Assembly: GCF_900107935.1 (NCBI RefSeq)
Contig: NZ_FNVG01000003.1
Coordinates: 124,001-188,000, forward strand
DNA from: Vibrio hangzhouensis
Lineage (GTDB): Bacteria; Pseudomonadota; Gammaproteobacteria; Enterobacterales; Vibrionaceae
Direction of reading: 5' to 3'
DNA: 64,000 nucleotides
The notes below the pieces were generated by a model. That model searched no databases. It saw nothing but the letters and a program-made list of their open reading frames with translations, and was not told the origin of the DNA. A program made the translations under genes and the position numbers. Shown here in pieces: positions 56,879 to 64,000 of the stretch. The first letter of the stretch is position 1. Every line of letters begins with the position of its first letter.

Positions 56879-57670
56879 ATGAAGCGACTATCTACGCTTT
56901 CACTGGCGCTGATCAGCGCGTTATCCTTTCATGCTCAGGCAGAAGATGCGCAAGTTAACGATCCCGCTGATGTGACTCGTCCACAAACCTATCTAAAGGT
57001 AGATTCTGGAGCGAAGGGTAAAGACGGCCTGACACGCCTACAGTTAAATATGGCGGGTTCATATACGGAAGACATCGGTTATTTAGGTCAGTTTGAAACC
57101 GACTTCCAGACTAACCTGGATGCTCAGGAAGGCAAGTCAAAAGACTTTGGTTTGTCACGAATTCGTGCCCGTTATTTCCAGGTTCATGCTACCGGTTTAG
57201 ACATTCTTCCGGAGATTGGTTTCTCGCTTGATTACATCAGTTACGGTTCGAACTGGGTGGCTAAAAATGCAGGAACGGAACAGACTGCCGCTATCGGTGC
57301 GGTAGCGAAAGTGATTACCCCGTTTGAGAACTGGGTCTCTTATCCTAACCTGGCAGTGATGAAAAATGAGTATGACAATGGTCGTACAGAGAATGGCTGG
57401 CAGGCTAACTGGTTCAACTCATTTTATTTGTCTGAGCAAGGTCATTACGTAACGGTTAACCCTCAATATGCCAACTACAATAACGCCTTTGGCAAAAATG
57501 AGCAGTCGCTGGAGCTTAACTTTGAAGGTGGTGTGCCACTGACGTCTGATGGCAGCATTTGGGGTAACGTAACTTACTCTGAACACTTCTTTAAAGCGGG
57601 TGGTGAATCTCGTATGAAGCACCTTGATGGGAACCGTGAAGTGCGCATTGGTGCGACCTGGTTCTTCTGA
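56879..57670 (+). CDS. Outer-membrane beta-barrel protein of unknown family
   Basis: A 263-residue protein with a signal peptide (cut after SFHAQA, about residue 21) and alternating hydrophobic/polar strands through to a C-terminal Phe (IGATWFF), the BAM recognition signature. About ten to twelve strands. Similar in general form to small channel-forming barrels (Tsx- or KdgM-like), but I do not recognise a specific family, so the substrate is unknown. A 7-base inverted repeat GTAACCT/AGGTTAC (56766-56799) upstream may be an operator. First gene of the rimI-prfC accessory stretch. Confidence 0.7.
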   Translation: MKRLSTLSLALISALSFHAQAEDAQVNDPADVTRPQTYLKVDSGAKGKDGLTRLQLNMAGSYTEDIGYLGQFETDFQTNLDAQEGKSKDFGLSRIRARYFQVHATGLDILPEIGFSLDYISYGSNWVAKNAGTEQTAAIGAVAKVITPFENWVSYPNLAVMKNEYDNGRTENGWQANWFNSFYLSEQGHYVTVNPQYANYNNAFGKNEQSLELNFEGGVPLTSDGSIWGNVTYSEHFFKAGGESRMKHLDGNREVRIGATWFF

Positions 57671-57693
57671 TATTTTAACGATTCCTCTCAACT

Positions 57694-57713
57694 CTAAGGC
57701 AGGGAAGCCTTAG
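57694..57713 (+). terminator. Hairpin after the barrel gene
   Basis: CTAAGGC/GCCTTAG with a six-base loop, 24 bases after the stop. There is no T-run, so if it terminates, it does so weakly. Confidence 0.35.
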
Positions 57714-57847
57714 TCTGTCCACATTTCATCCTCATGTTACTGGATCGCTTCCAGTTACTAACTCCAGTCGGCATCAACTCTGAGATACAGTGTCTGCTTT
57801 CGGACTGCTATCGTCCTGTTTTTATCACTGTTTAAGAGGTCATCACT

Positions 57848-58615
57848 ATGGCAGTGCCATTTCAGCTAAAGGACAAAGTCATCATTATCATTGGTGGCAC
57901 CTCTGGTATTGGAGATGCCATTGCCCATCGTCTGTTACAGGCGGAGGCAAGGTTGGTCATCGCTGGTTTGAATGCCACGGAGACTGAACTTCAGAAATTA
58001 GATGCATTATACATCCATGCCGACGTTACTGATGACTACTCGCTGAGTGAGCTCATGGCGATCACGTTCGAACGTTATGGTCGTATCGATGTACTGATTA
58101 ACTGTGCAGGTTCAACCAATGGCTACAGCACCATCATGGAGTCGAAGAAAGCGGAATACGATGACAATTACTCAGTGAATGCACTGGGTACCGCGCTGGC
58201 CATCAAACATGCGGTTCCCTATATGCCTAAGGGCAGTAGCATCATCAATATTGCGTCTGCCGCAGGTACTCAGGGCGTGCCTTATCTTGGCGCGCTTGCC
58301 GCATCGAAGTGGGCGGTGTTGGGGATCACCAAAACGGCGGCGCTAGAGTTAGGTGCGAAGAGAATTCGTGTCAATGCCGTTTGTCCCACATCAGTGGATA
58401 CCCCCAGAGCCCACGCCGCTGGGGGTGAGCCGCAACTAAGGATGGAGCAAAAAGCGATCCCACTCGGACGTATTGCTCAGCCGGAGGAAGTGGCAGCAGT
58501 CGTTCATTTTTTAGCATCAGAAGACAGCAGTTTTGTGAACGGTCAATCTATTGGCGTCGATGGCGGTTTTAACGCCGGAATGAGTATCGATGCTTACAAC
58601 CAGCTCGCTCAGTAA
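57848..58615 (+). CDS. SDR-family protein lacking the catalytic tyrosine
   Basis: A 255-residue short-chain dehydrogenase fold. Cofactor motif GGTSGIG, NCAG and the structural Asn (SVNALG) are present, as is the Ser (NIASAAG). In the usual YxxxK, however, the Tyr is replaced by Leu: the sequence reads GALAASKWAV, where family members have AYSASK. The C-terminal GRIAQPEEVAAVVHFLASEDSSFVNG and GVDGG are typical. Either the protein is not a normal oxidoreductase or it uses another residue. GAGG precedes ATG 57848. The glycine-zipper gene follows 12 bases later, so they form an operon. Confidence 0.85.
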   Translation: MAVPFQLKDKVIIIIGGTSGIGDAIAHRLLQAEARLVIAGLNATETELQKLDALYIHADVTDDYSLSELMAITFERYGRIDVLINCAGSTNGYSTIMESKKAEYDDNYSVNALGTALAIKHAVPYMPKGSSIINIASAAGTQGVPYLGALAASKWAVLGITKTAALELGAKRIRVNAVCPTSVDTPRAHAAGGEPQLRMEQKAIPLGRIAQPEEVAAVVHFLASEDSSFVNGQSIGVDGGFNAGMSIDAYNQLAQ

Positions 58616-58627
58616 TCAGGAGTTTTT

Positions 58628-59020
58628 ATGACAAATTTTATTCGTGTATGCCTATCAATGATGGTGTTGGTGAGTTTTAGCAGCCATGCGTACTATTGTG
58701 ACCAGACTGCTGAAGGTGCGGTTGTGGGCGCCGTTGATGGTGCTATCACAGGTGCCGTGGTTGGCGGTATTGTGGATGGCAGTGAAGGCGCCAAAACAGG
58801 GGCTTTAATCGGCGGCGGTGCAGGTGCCGTTGGCGGTGCAGTTGATGGTGCGTATTATGAAGGTGCTTGCGAAGTTGCCACAGACGTAATGGTTGAAGAT
58901 GAAATCATTGCTGAAGAGTACATCGCGGAAGAATACATCGCAGAAGAGTACGTGGAGGAAGAGATCCTGGAAGAGGAGATCTTAGAGGACGAGCTGTATG
59001 AAGAGGCGCTCTACGATTAA
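58628..59020 (+). CDS. Secreted glycine-zipper protein with acidic repeat tail (paralogue 2)
   Basis: A 130-residue exported protein and paralogue of the one at 13932-14252. Signal peptide ends SFSSHA; the mature part starts YYCDQTAEGA, then a Gly-rich zipper (GAITGAVVGGIVDG, GALIGGGAGAVGG), then GACEVATDV. The tail differs: tandem IAEEY-type units followed by EEEIL units, ending EEALYD. Two cysteines flank the zipper. SD AGGAG lies seven bases before ATG 58628. Function unknown; a surface, periplasmic or membrane-packing role is inferred from composition. Confidence 0.82.
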   Translation: MTNFIRVCLSMMVLVSFSSHAYYCDQTAEGAVVGAVDGAITGAVVGGIVDGSEGAKTGALIGGGAGAVGGAVDGAYYEGACEVATDVMVEDEIIAEEYIAEEYIAEEYVEEEILEEEILEDELYEEALYD

Positions 59021-59050
59021 TCTTAACTGCAATTGCCTGATATCCTAACG

Positions 59051-59083
59051 TAAAAAGAGAGCACGTGGCGGCTCTCTTTTTTA
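59051..59083. terminator. Bidirectional terminator, glycine-zipper and regulator genes
   Basis: AAAAAGAGAGC/GCTCTCTTTTT stem with an eight-base loop; A-run on the left and T-run on the right serve both convergent genes. Confidence 0.9.
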
Positions 59084-59104
59084 CTTTTACTCGATTGTAA
59101 TGCG

Positions 59105-60718
59105 TTATAAACGGGATAAAGCATCCAGTAATTTGTTCTTGATCTCAGGGCTGGAAATATAGGCTCCAATATATCGGGCCTCATTGCCCTCAAAATCTGG
59201 CCTGAGTTGCAGCATCTCTTTATAGCTGGCCTGTGCTTGTTTGAATTCACCTTTGTAAACCTGAATGATCGATTTAAGCATCGGAATCCAGAACAGGCGG
59301 CGCAATGACAATTTGTTGATGGATTTCTCTGCACCATCAAAGTCATCTTGCATGATCTTATGCACTATGGAGGCGATAGAGAACCAAGGTGGTCTGAATG
59401 GATTTAGGGATTTAGAGTCCTGAATCAGCTGCAAGCCACGCTCAAACTCGCCAGCCATACACAGTGCCCAACCGGACAACCCAATTTGGTAGGCGGCATT
59501 CGGGTTGATCTCCAGTACTTTATCTACAGTTTCCAGAATACCGCTCACATCGCCTTTGACCTGATAGGCCATCAGCATAGCAATTTGCGATTCCTGGTTG
59601 GTCGGCTCAAGTTCGACTGCGCGTCTGGCGTAATTTAACGCTTTTTCAACCGCATCTTCCACTTGATTCATGCCCAGCATTTCGGCATCGAAAAACAGCA
59701 CTGAAAGCATAGCATGCAGCAGCGCAACATCGGGTTCATTCTGCACTGCACTTAACAGCGCCTGAGTGGCCAGCTGATGGGTGTCTTCTGACAGCGTCAT
59801 CAGATAGTGGCGATAGCGCAGGGTAGCTTCATAAGTCGACAGGTGCTCAATCTTCTTCTGATTGCAGCTTTGATAAATTTCGCGGTGGATAATACCAAAA
59901 CTCGAAGCGAGCTCTGCTACCACTTCAGCAATAATGTCATCTTGCACAGAAAACAGATCTTCTGTGGCCAGATCACAGGTGTACTTCTCTGCCCATACCT
60001 GCTCACCGGAATCGGTACGATAGAGTTTGGCGTAGATGCGAACTTTGTTGCCCAGTGCCTGCATTGTGCCAGAAGTAATAAAGGAGACCCCCAGTTTTTC
60101 ACCCAGACCTTTGACATCGGCTGAGGTTCTGGGATCGATACTGGTTTCGCCCAGCGCATGCATGGATACGACTTTTAGCATGTCGAATCGAGCCAGCTCT
60201 GTTGCCAGTTCCTCGCCAAACCCTTCCGCAAAAAAGCGTTTCTCTGCATCTTCCGATAGAGAAAGGAACGGCAGAACCGTGATGGTTGGGCTGAGTGATT
60301 TCTGGTTGTCACGAGCCAGTTGTGCCAGAGTCGCGGTTTGTTTTACCGCCTGTGGAACCTGGGGGGTGAATAACGGGCTATAGCGGCCTTTAGGGATAGA
60401 CAGCACAATAGGGTCATTAACGCCTTCCGTCAGATAGTAAGTTTCGAGTGTACGTCTTACACGGCCTGCCTGAATACGGACGATCGGATCTGCCTGATGA
60501 TCAAAGTCAGCATCACGATCAAATACCTCAGTAGCAATGGTAAATTGTTTAAGACGATCTCCATTTCCCTTCAACGTCTGCTCCACCACAAAAGACAACA
60601 GTTCTTTCATTTTTGGGCTCTGGTCAAACGCTTTGCTGGAAAGAATGCGATTAAGCTGATCTTTCACTCGGGTTTGATTTTCTTCTATTCGAATATCTAA
60701 TGGAGCTTGTTCTGACAC
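59105..60718 (-). CDS. Winged-helix-like / TolB-like / TPR regulatory protein
   Basis: A 537-residue protein with no membrane segment. The N-terminal 110 residues match a domain seen in many bacterial regulators, with DPIVRIQAGRVRRTLETYY and the closing PIVLSIPKGRYSPLF, resembling an OmpR-like winged helix. A TolB/FlgO-like alpha/beta domain follows (about 140-275; ITVLPFLSLSEDAEKRFFAEGF and SGTMQALGNKVRIYAKL). TPR repeats fill the rest (about 290-530). It resembles CadC- or cyclase-type regulators without the cyclase. It is divergent from a POTRA-less Omp85 gene, which it may control; that link is inference. Confidence 0.75.
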   Translation of the reverse strand: MSEQAPLDIRIEENQTRVKDQLNRILSSKAFDQSPKMKELLSFVVEQTLKGNGDRLKQFTIATEVFDRDADFDHQADPIVRIQAGRVRRTLETYYLTEGVNDPIVLSIPKGRYSPLFTPQVPQAVKQTATLAQLARDNQKSLSPTITVLPFLSLSEDAEKRFFAEGFGEELATELARFDMLKVVSMHALGETSIDPRTSADVKGLGEKLGVSFITSGTMQALGNKVRIYAKLYRTDSGEQVWAEKYTCDLATEDLFSVQDDIIAEVVAELASSFGIIHREIYQSCNQKKIEHLSTYEATLRYRHYLMTLSEDTHQLATQALLSAVQNEPDVALLHAMLSVLFFDAEMLGMNQVEDAVEKALNYARRAVELEPTNQESQIAMLMAYQVKGDVSGILETVDKVLEINPNAAYQIGLSGWALCMAGEFERGLQLIQDSKSLNPFRPPWFSIASIVHKIMQDDFDGAEKSINKLSLRRLFWIPMLKSIIQVYKGEFKQAQASYKEMLQLRPDFEGNEARYIGAYISSPEIKNKLLDALSRL

Positions 60719-61034
60719 CGTAGTTCACTCTCTCTTGGTAGGATCCGCGTATTTTGCCACTTTAAGACAGCTAAAAATAGTAATGAGTTCACTATTTGCG
60801 ACTATTTACATCCCTAGCCTAAGGGTAGCATCAATTGAGATATTCCGAAGTGACACTCTATAAAATTGTAAGGCAAGTCTGAGTCTTACCCAATCATCTA
60901 TCGATTATTGAGTTATTATAAGGGAAGCTTTTGAATTAATGTGAATTTGGTTGGATAATTGTTAATAAACATAACGTGTACTTCTGCTTGCCTGAGGACA
61001 GTTTAGGTTGGCAGTTTAAATCAAGGAAGAAAAT
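60719..61034. other. Divergent promoter region, regulator and Omp85-like genes
   Basis: 316 bases, AT-rich, no gene seen. It must hold both promoters. AAGGAAGAAAAT precedes ATG 61035. No clear palindrome or consensus promoter stood out. Confidence 0.5.
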
Positions 61035-62159
61035 ATGAAGAAGCTACCAATTTGGTTGTTATGCGGTTTGGCAGCAACATCTTCTGTATCTGCCATGGAG
61101 CAGTTTATTGATCCACAAGATGGCATGTTCGATGCCAGCCAGTGGGTGTTAGATAATGCGGTCGGCTTTATGCCAGTCCCAATCATTATTACCGACCCTG
61201 CTGTTGGTGTCGGTGGTGGCGCGGCATTGGTGTTTTTCCATGAGTCCGACAAGAGAAAGCAGCTACGTCAGGAAAACCCAGATGAAGTGGTGGGTCTGCC
61301 GCCCAGTTTGACCGCCGTAGCGGCCGCGGCGACTGAGAACGGCTCCTGGTTGACCGGTGCGTTTCACTTTGGTTCCTGGATGGAAGATACCTGGCGCTAC
61401 CAGGGCGGGTTATTCTACGGCTCATTTAATCTGAAATTCTACGAAGGTGATATACCTTTTGATTTCAATATCGATGGGTTGTACTTCATGCAAGATATTG
61501 ATTATCGCATTGCCGGAAGTGACTGGTTTGTTGGAGCGAAGTACTCCATATTATCGTCACAGAGTACGTTTGAACTGGGTAACGACATCATTCCTCTTGA
61601 CCCCATTAATTTCGATCTCAATGATGCAGGCGTCGAGCTTAAAGTGACCTATGACAGTCGGGATACCATCTTTACCCCCAATGATGGTCTTAAAGCGAAG
61701 CTGAGTATGGATTTTCATAACACCGCGTTCGGTGGCGATGTGGATTACCAGAAAGGGCGATTTCAGGCCAATTACTTTGCACCTGTGAGGACGGATCTGA
61801 TCATAGGTCTGCGAGGAGACTATCAAACGGTCAGCAATGATGCACCATACTACGCCAGACCGTTCATCAATATGCGCGGCATTCCGGCAATGCGTTATCA
61901 GGGAGACGAGATGGCGCTGGTGGAACTAGAAGCACGCTATGATATAACACCACGTTGGTCGATTGTCGGTTTTACCGGAACGGGTAAAACGCTTGATGAC
62001 GGACAAAGCTTTTCTGATACCGACTATAAAAGTGTCGTGGGTGGCGGGTTCCGCTATCTGGTAGCGCGTCAGTTGAACATGCGGGCCGGAGTCGATGCCG
62101 CAAAAGGGCCAGAAGAGTGGGCTTTTTATATTACAATCGGACATGCCTGGCAGCTATAG
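61035..62159 (+). CDS. Omp85-superfamily outer-membrane barrel without POTRA domains
   Basis: A 374-residue protein with a signal peptide (cut after SSVSA, about residue 20). It goes almost directly into a 16-strand-type barrel related to the C-terminal domain of BamA/TamA. The diagnostic RG motif is at Arg281 (MRGIPAMRYQGD), followed by the ELEARYDI and WSIVGFTGTGKT strands. There is no room for POTRA domains, so it belongs to the POTRA-less group of the superfamily. The N-terminus has GFMPVPIIITDPAVGVGGG, also typical of that group. Function unknown; probably not a general assembly factor. Confidence 0.8.
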   Translation: MKKLPIWLLCGLAATSSVSAMEQFIDPQDGMFDASQWVLDNAVGFMPVPIIITDPAVGVGGGAALVFFHESDKRKQLRQENPDEVVGLPPSLTAVAAAATENGSWLTGAFHFGSWMEDTWRYQGGLFYGSFNLKFYEGDIPFDFNIDGLYFMQDIDYRIAGSDWFVGAKYSILSSQSTFELGNDIIPLDPINFDLNDAGVELKVTYDSRDTIFTPNDGLKAKLSMDFHNTAFGGDVDYQKGRFQANYFAPVRTDLIIGLRGDYQTVSNDAPYYARPFINMRGIPAMRYQGDEMALVELEARYDITPRWSIVGFTGTGKTLDDGQSFSDTDYKSVVGGGFRYLVARQLNMRAGVDAAKGPEEWAFYITIGHAWQL

Positions 62160-62213
62160 TCTGCGAATATGAGCCAGTTAGCCAGCATTCAAGCGGCTAA
62201 CTGGCGAGTAGAA

Positions 62214-63395
62214 TTAACGTCGTCTCATTAATAGCATCAGCCCGGCCAGAATGAGGGTCACTATGATGCTGGCAGCGCAGTAATCGATCACGGCAACAAA
62301 ACCGTCGGTTTCGATTAACTGTCCAGCGATGAATGTACCGACTCCAAACCCACCGGCCATCGCAAACAGTAACAAGCCTTGAGTCAATGCCGGCGAGCTA
62401 GGGCTTAAGCCGTCAGCAATGGCGGGAATGGCCATATCGAACCAGGAGATTGCTTGCATCAACAACATGATCAGTAAGATAGGGACGATTCCCGATATCG
62501 TGGTTCCGACCGCAAGCCACAAGCCAATCGCGGTGACTGCATAGCTCACCAGAGCCGCTATCCAAACGGCATAAGATCCGAATTTTTCAGCACATCGCCC
62601 CGCAGGCTCCAATAGCACAATGGTAAGCAAAGCAGAGGCTGCCAGACCAAACGCAGAGTGCCCTAAATCAACCCCAAAGACTTCTTTTATGATGATAGGG
62701 CCGGTCTCCATCAAGTTACTGGACGTAAACATCGAGATAAACACGGTCACCAAAAACAGCGTAAATGCGATTAGGGTAGTGCGGGTCTTTTGGGGCTCGA
62801 TACTTTCATCGGCCACATCTTCCATGGTCTGGACATGGAGTTGAATTGGCGGAGGCGGGGCAATAAAAACCGCCAGAATTGACACTACAACCAGCGCCAT
62901 AAGTACCAACAACTGGTGTTCGTGACTCCAACCGAGCAGACTTACGATACCAATCAGTGTGCCTGCGATGACAATGCCGATAAATTGCAACTGGAACAGA
63001 CGGCTCAAGCCGCGGCTTTGTCCTTCTGCAGGCAGTGCATTGAGGACAAAAGCGGGGTTGAGCACCAACTGAGTAACGGTACCAACACCAATTGCCAGGC
63101 CGACCAGAAGATATAGGTAGGCTTGCGTAGTGGCGAAGTAGAGTAATATCAGTGACAGAAGGTGCGACAGTAGAGCTACTTTCTGCAGTTGACGATGTAT
63201 AGAGAAACGGTCCGCTAACCAGCCAATGAGCGGCGCTGCGACACCAAATAGCCCAATTACTGACATTACGGCTCCCATCAGAGCTCCGCTGCCCGTGCGT
63301 TCGATGATCAGAGGGGTCAGCATCAGCGCGATCCCTACCCACTGCACGACGCCAATCGACATTTGCGCTAAATACCACGGTCGGAAAATTGTCAT
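62214..63395 (-). CDS. MFS transporter
   Basis: A 393-residue, 12-helix major facilitator. The loop 2-3 motif reads GWLADRFSIHRQLQ, close to the family GxLaDrxGrkxxl. A charged cytoplasmic loop (about 190-215, EDVADESIEPQKTRT) separates the two halves. Substrate cannot be told. It is convergent with the Omp85-like gene and divergent from prfC. In its upstream region an imperfect inverted repeat (GATAGGTAA/TTATCTATC, about 63420-63456) may be regulatory. Confidence 0.85.
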   Translation of the reverse strand: MTIFRPWYLAQMSIGVVQWVGIALMLTPLIIERTGSGALMGAVMSVIGLFGVAAPLIGWLADRFSIHRQLQKVALLSHLLSLILLYFATTQAYLYLLVGLAIGVGTVTQLVLNPAFVLNALPAEGQSRGLSRLFQLQFIGIVIAGTLIGIVSLLGWSHEHQLLVLMALVVVSILAVFIAPPPPIQLHVQTMEDVADESIEPQKTRTTLIAFTLFLVTVFISMFTSSNLMETGPIIIKEVFGVDLGHSAFGLAASALLTIVLLEPAGRCAEKFGSYAVWIAALVSYAVTAIGLWLAVGTTISGIVPILLIMLLMQAISWFDMAIPAIADGLSPSSPALTQGLLLFAMAGGFGVGTFIAGQLIETDGFVAVIDYCAASIIVTLILAGLMLLMRRR

Positions 63396-63631
63396 AGATA
63401 ATTACCTGTAAAAAAGAAGAGATAGGTAAGCGCTGTCATCACAGGGTTTATCTATCGCAGCTCATCAATGTACTCAGTGTAAGAGCCCGAAATGAGTTGC
63501 AAAAGTGTATAACCCGTAGTTACCCGAGGGGAGCAGTATGTTACTTGGGCAAAAATCATGGAACAAAACTATTGATTGAGAAACCACGCGAGATCGGTGA
63601 AAATAGCGCCCATTATTTTTTCGACGCCTTC

Positions 63632-63669
63632 GAATAGCGGCCAATACGTTCGTCATTGGCGGGCTATTC
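63632..63669 (+). promoter_or_regulatory. Hairpin in the prfC leader
   Basis: GAATAGC (63632-63638) pairs with GCTATTC (63663-63669) and CCAAT with ATTGG inside, leaving a small internal loop. It ends 24 bases before the prfC ATG. The T-tract is absent, so it is a leader structure rather than a terminator. Confidence 0.45.
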
Positions 63670-63693
63670 TACAAACCAAGAAGATCGAGATTC

Positions 63694-64000
63694 ATGTCAA
63701 ATCCTCAATTTCAGCAACAAGTGTCTAAGCGTAGAACGTTTGCGATCATCTCTCACCCGGATGCGGGTAAAACCACCATTACTGAAAAAGTTCTGTTATT
63801 CGGAAACGCGATTCAGAAAGCAGGTACAGTAAAAGGCCGCGGCAGTGCGCAGCACGCTAAGTCGGACTGGATGGAAATGGAAAAAGAACGTGGTATCTCG
63901 GTAACAACCTCTGTGATGCAGTTCCCATACAATGACTGCTTGGTTAACCTGCTGGATACTCCTGGACACGAAGACTTCTCGGAAGATACCTATCGTACTT
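63694..64000 (+). CDS. prfC: Peptide chain release factor 3 (RF3), 3' end missing
   Basis: RF3 is the GTPase that recycles RF1 and RF2 after termination. The first 102 codons are visible, beginning [20 protein letters not shown], with the P-loop [12 protein letters not shown], the switch I region around [14 protein letters not shown] and the DTPGHEDF motif. The frame is open to the right edge. With prfB at the left edge, both RF2 and its recycling factor lie in this window. Confidence 0.96.
   Translation, partial: MSNPQFQQQVSKRRTFAIISHPDAGKTTITEKVLLFGNAIQKAGTVKGRGSAQHAKSDWMEMEKERGISVTTSVMQFPYNDCLVNLLDTPGHEDFSEDTYRT

Overview
The window is chromosomal DNA from a Vibrio species (Gammaproteobacteria, Vibrionaceae). 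Several things point there. The long syntenic housekeeping blocks are prfB-lysS, rppH-ptsP-lgt-thyA, murJ-ribF-ileS-lspA-fkpB-ispH, greA to ftsH-folP-glmM-secG-leu/fMet tRNAs-rimP-nusA-infB-rbfA-truB-rpsO-pnp-nlpI, and ubiUV/ubiT-holD-rimI-prfC. Among them sit Vibrio hallmark genes: a VpsR-type biofilm regulator next to lysS, a Na+/phosphate cotransporter NptA, HlyU, NhaR and a RocS-like GGDEF/EAL protein. No rRNA genes, insertion sequences, integrases, prophage genes or CRISPR arrays were seen. All gene identities are from reading the proteins and recalled family knowledge; no search was run.

Layout. 1-4.1 kb: prfB (left end cut off), lysS and vpsR. 4.1-7.1 kb: two very small proteins (one of them DUF1127), tas, a DUF6482 protein and mutH. 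7.1-7.7 kb: a 626-bp gap between mutH and rppH with a cluster of DnaA-box-like 9-mers, at the position where E. coli carries DARS2. 7.7-13.0 kb: rppH-ptsP-TauE/SafE exporter-lgt-thyA, one run of plus-strand genes. 13-18 kb: an SDR enzyme, a secreted glycine-zipper protein, an Slp-type lipoprotein, nptA, nhaR and hlyU. 18-26.2 kb: rpsT, murJ, ribF, ileS, lspA, fkpB, ispH. 26.3-30.8 kb: a BNR-type beta-propeller lipoprotein, a short CBS-less MgtE-like transporter behind a structured leader that encodes a 14-residue peptide, and dacB. 31-48.5 kb: the conserved greA-nlpI block with tRNA-Leu(GAG) and initiator tRNA-Met. 48.5-50.4 kb: a MarR regulator and a MATE exporter with matching operator-like palindromes. 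50.4-56.7 kb: ubiV, ubiU, rocS, ubiT, yhbS, holD, rimI. 56.9-63.4 kb: an accessory stretch between rimI and prfC with an outer-membrane barrel, an SDR lacking its catalytic tyrosine, a second glycine-zipper protein, a winged-helix/TolB-like/TPR regulator, a POTRA-less Omp85 barrel and an MFS transporter. prfC runs off the right end.

How it fits together. Translation and RNA metabolism dominate (RF2, RF3, LysRS, IleRS, IF2, NusA, RimP, RbfA, TruB, S15, S20, PNPase, RlmE, YhbY, RimI). Envelope biogenesis is second (Lgt, LspA, MurJ, PBP4, GlmM, SecG, NlpI, FtsH). VpsR (c-di-GMP effector) and RocS (c-di-GMP turnover) are two parts of the same biofilm circuit. The most interesting non-coding elements are the DnaA-box cluster at 7208-7685, the mgtE-like leader at 28259-28511, the ribosome-binding-site hairpin at 4585-4610 and the paired MarR operators at 48533 and 48993. 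Many annotated starts were moved inward from the longest open frame on the basis of family length, Shine-Dalgarno (SD) sequence and codon context, as noted per gene.
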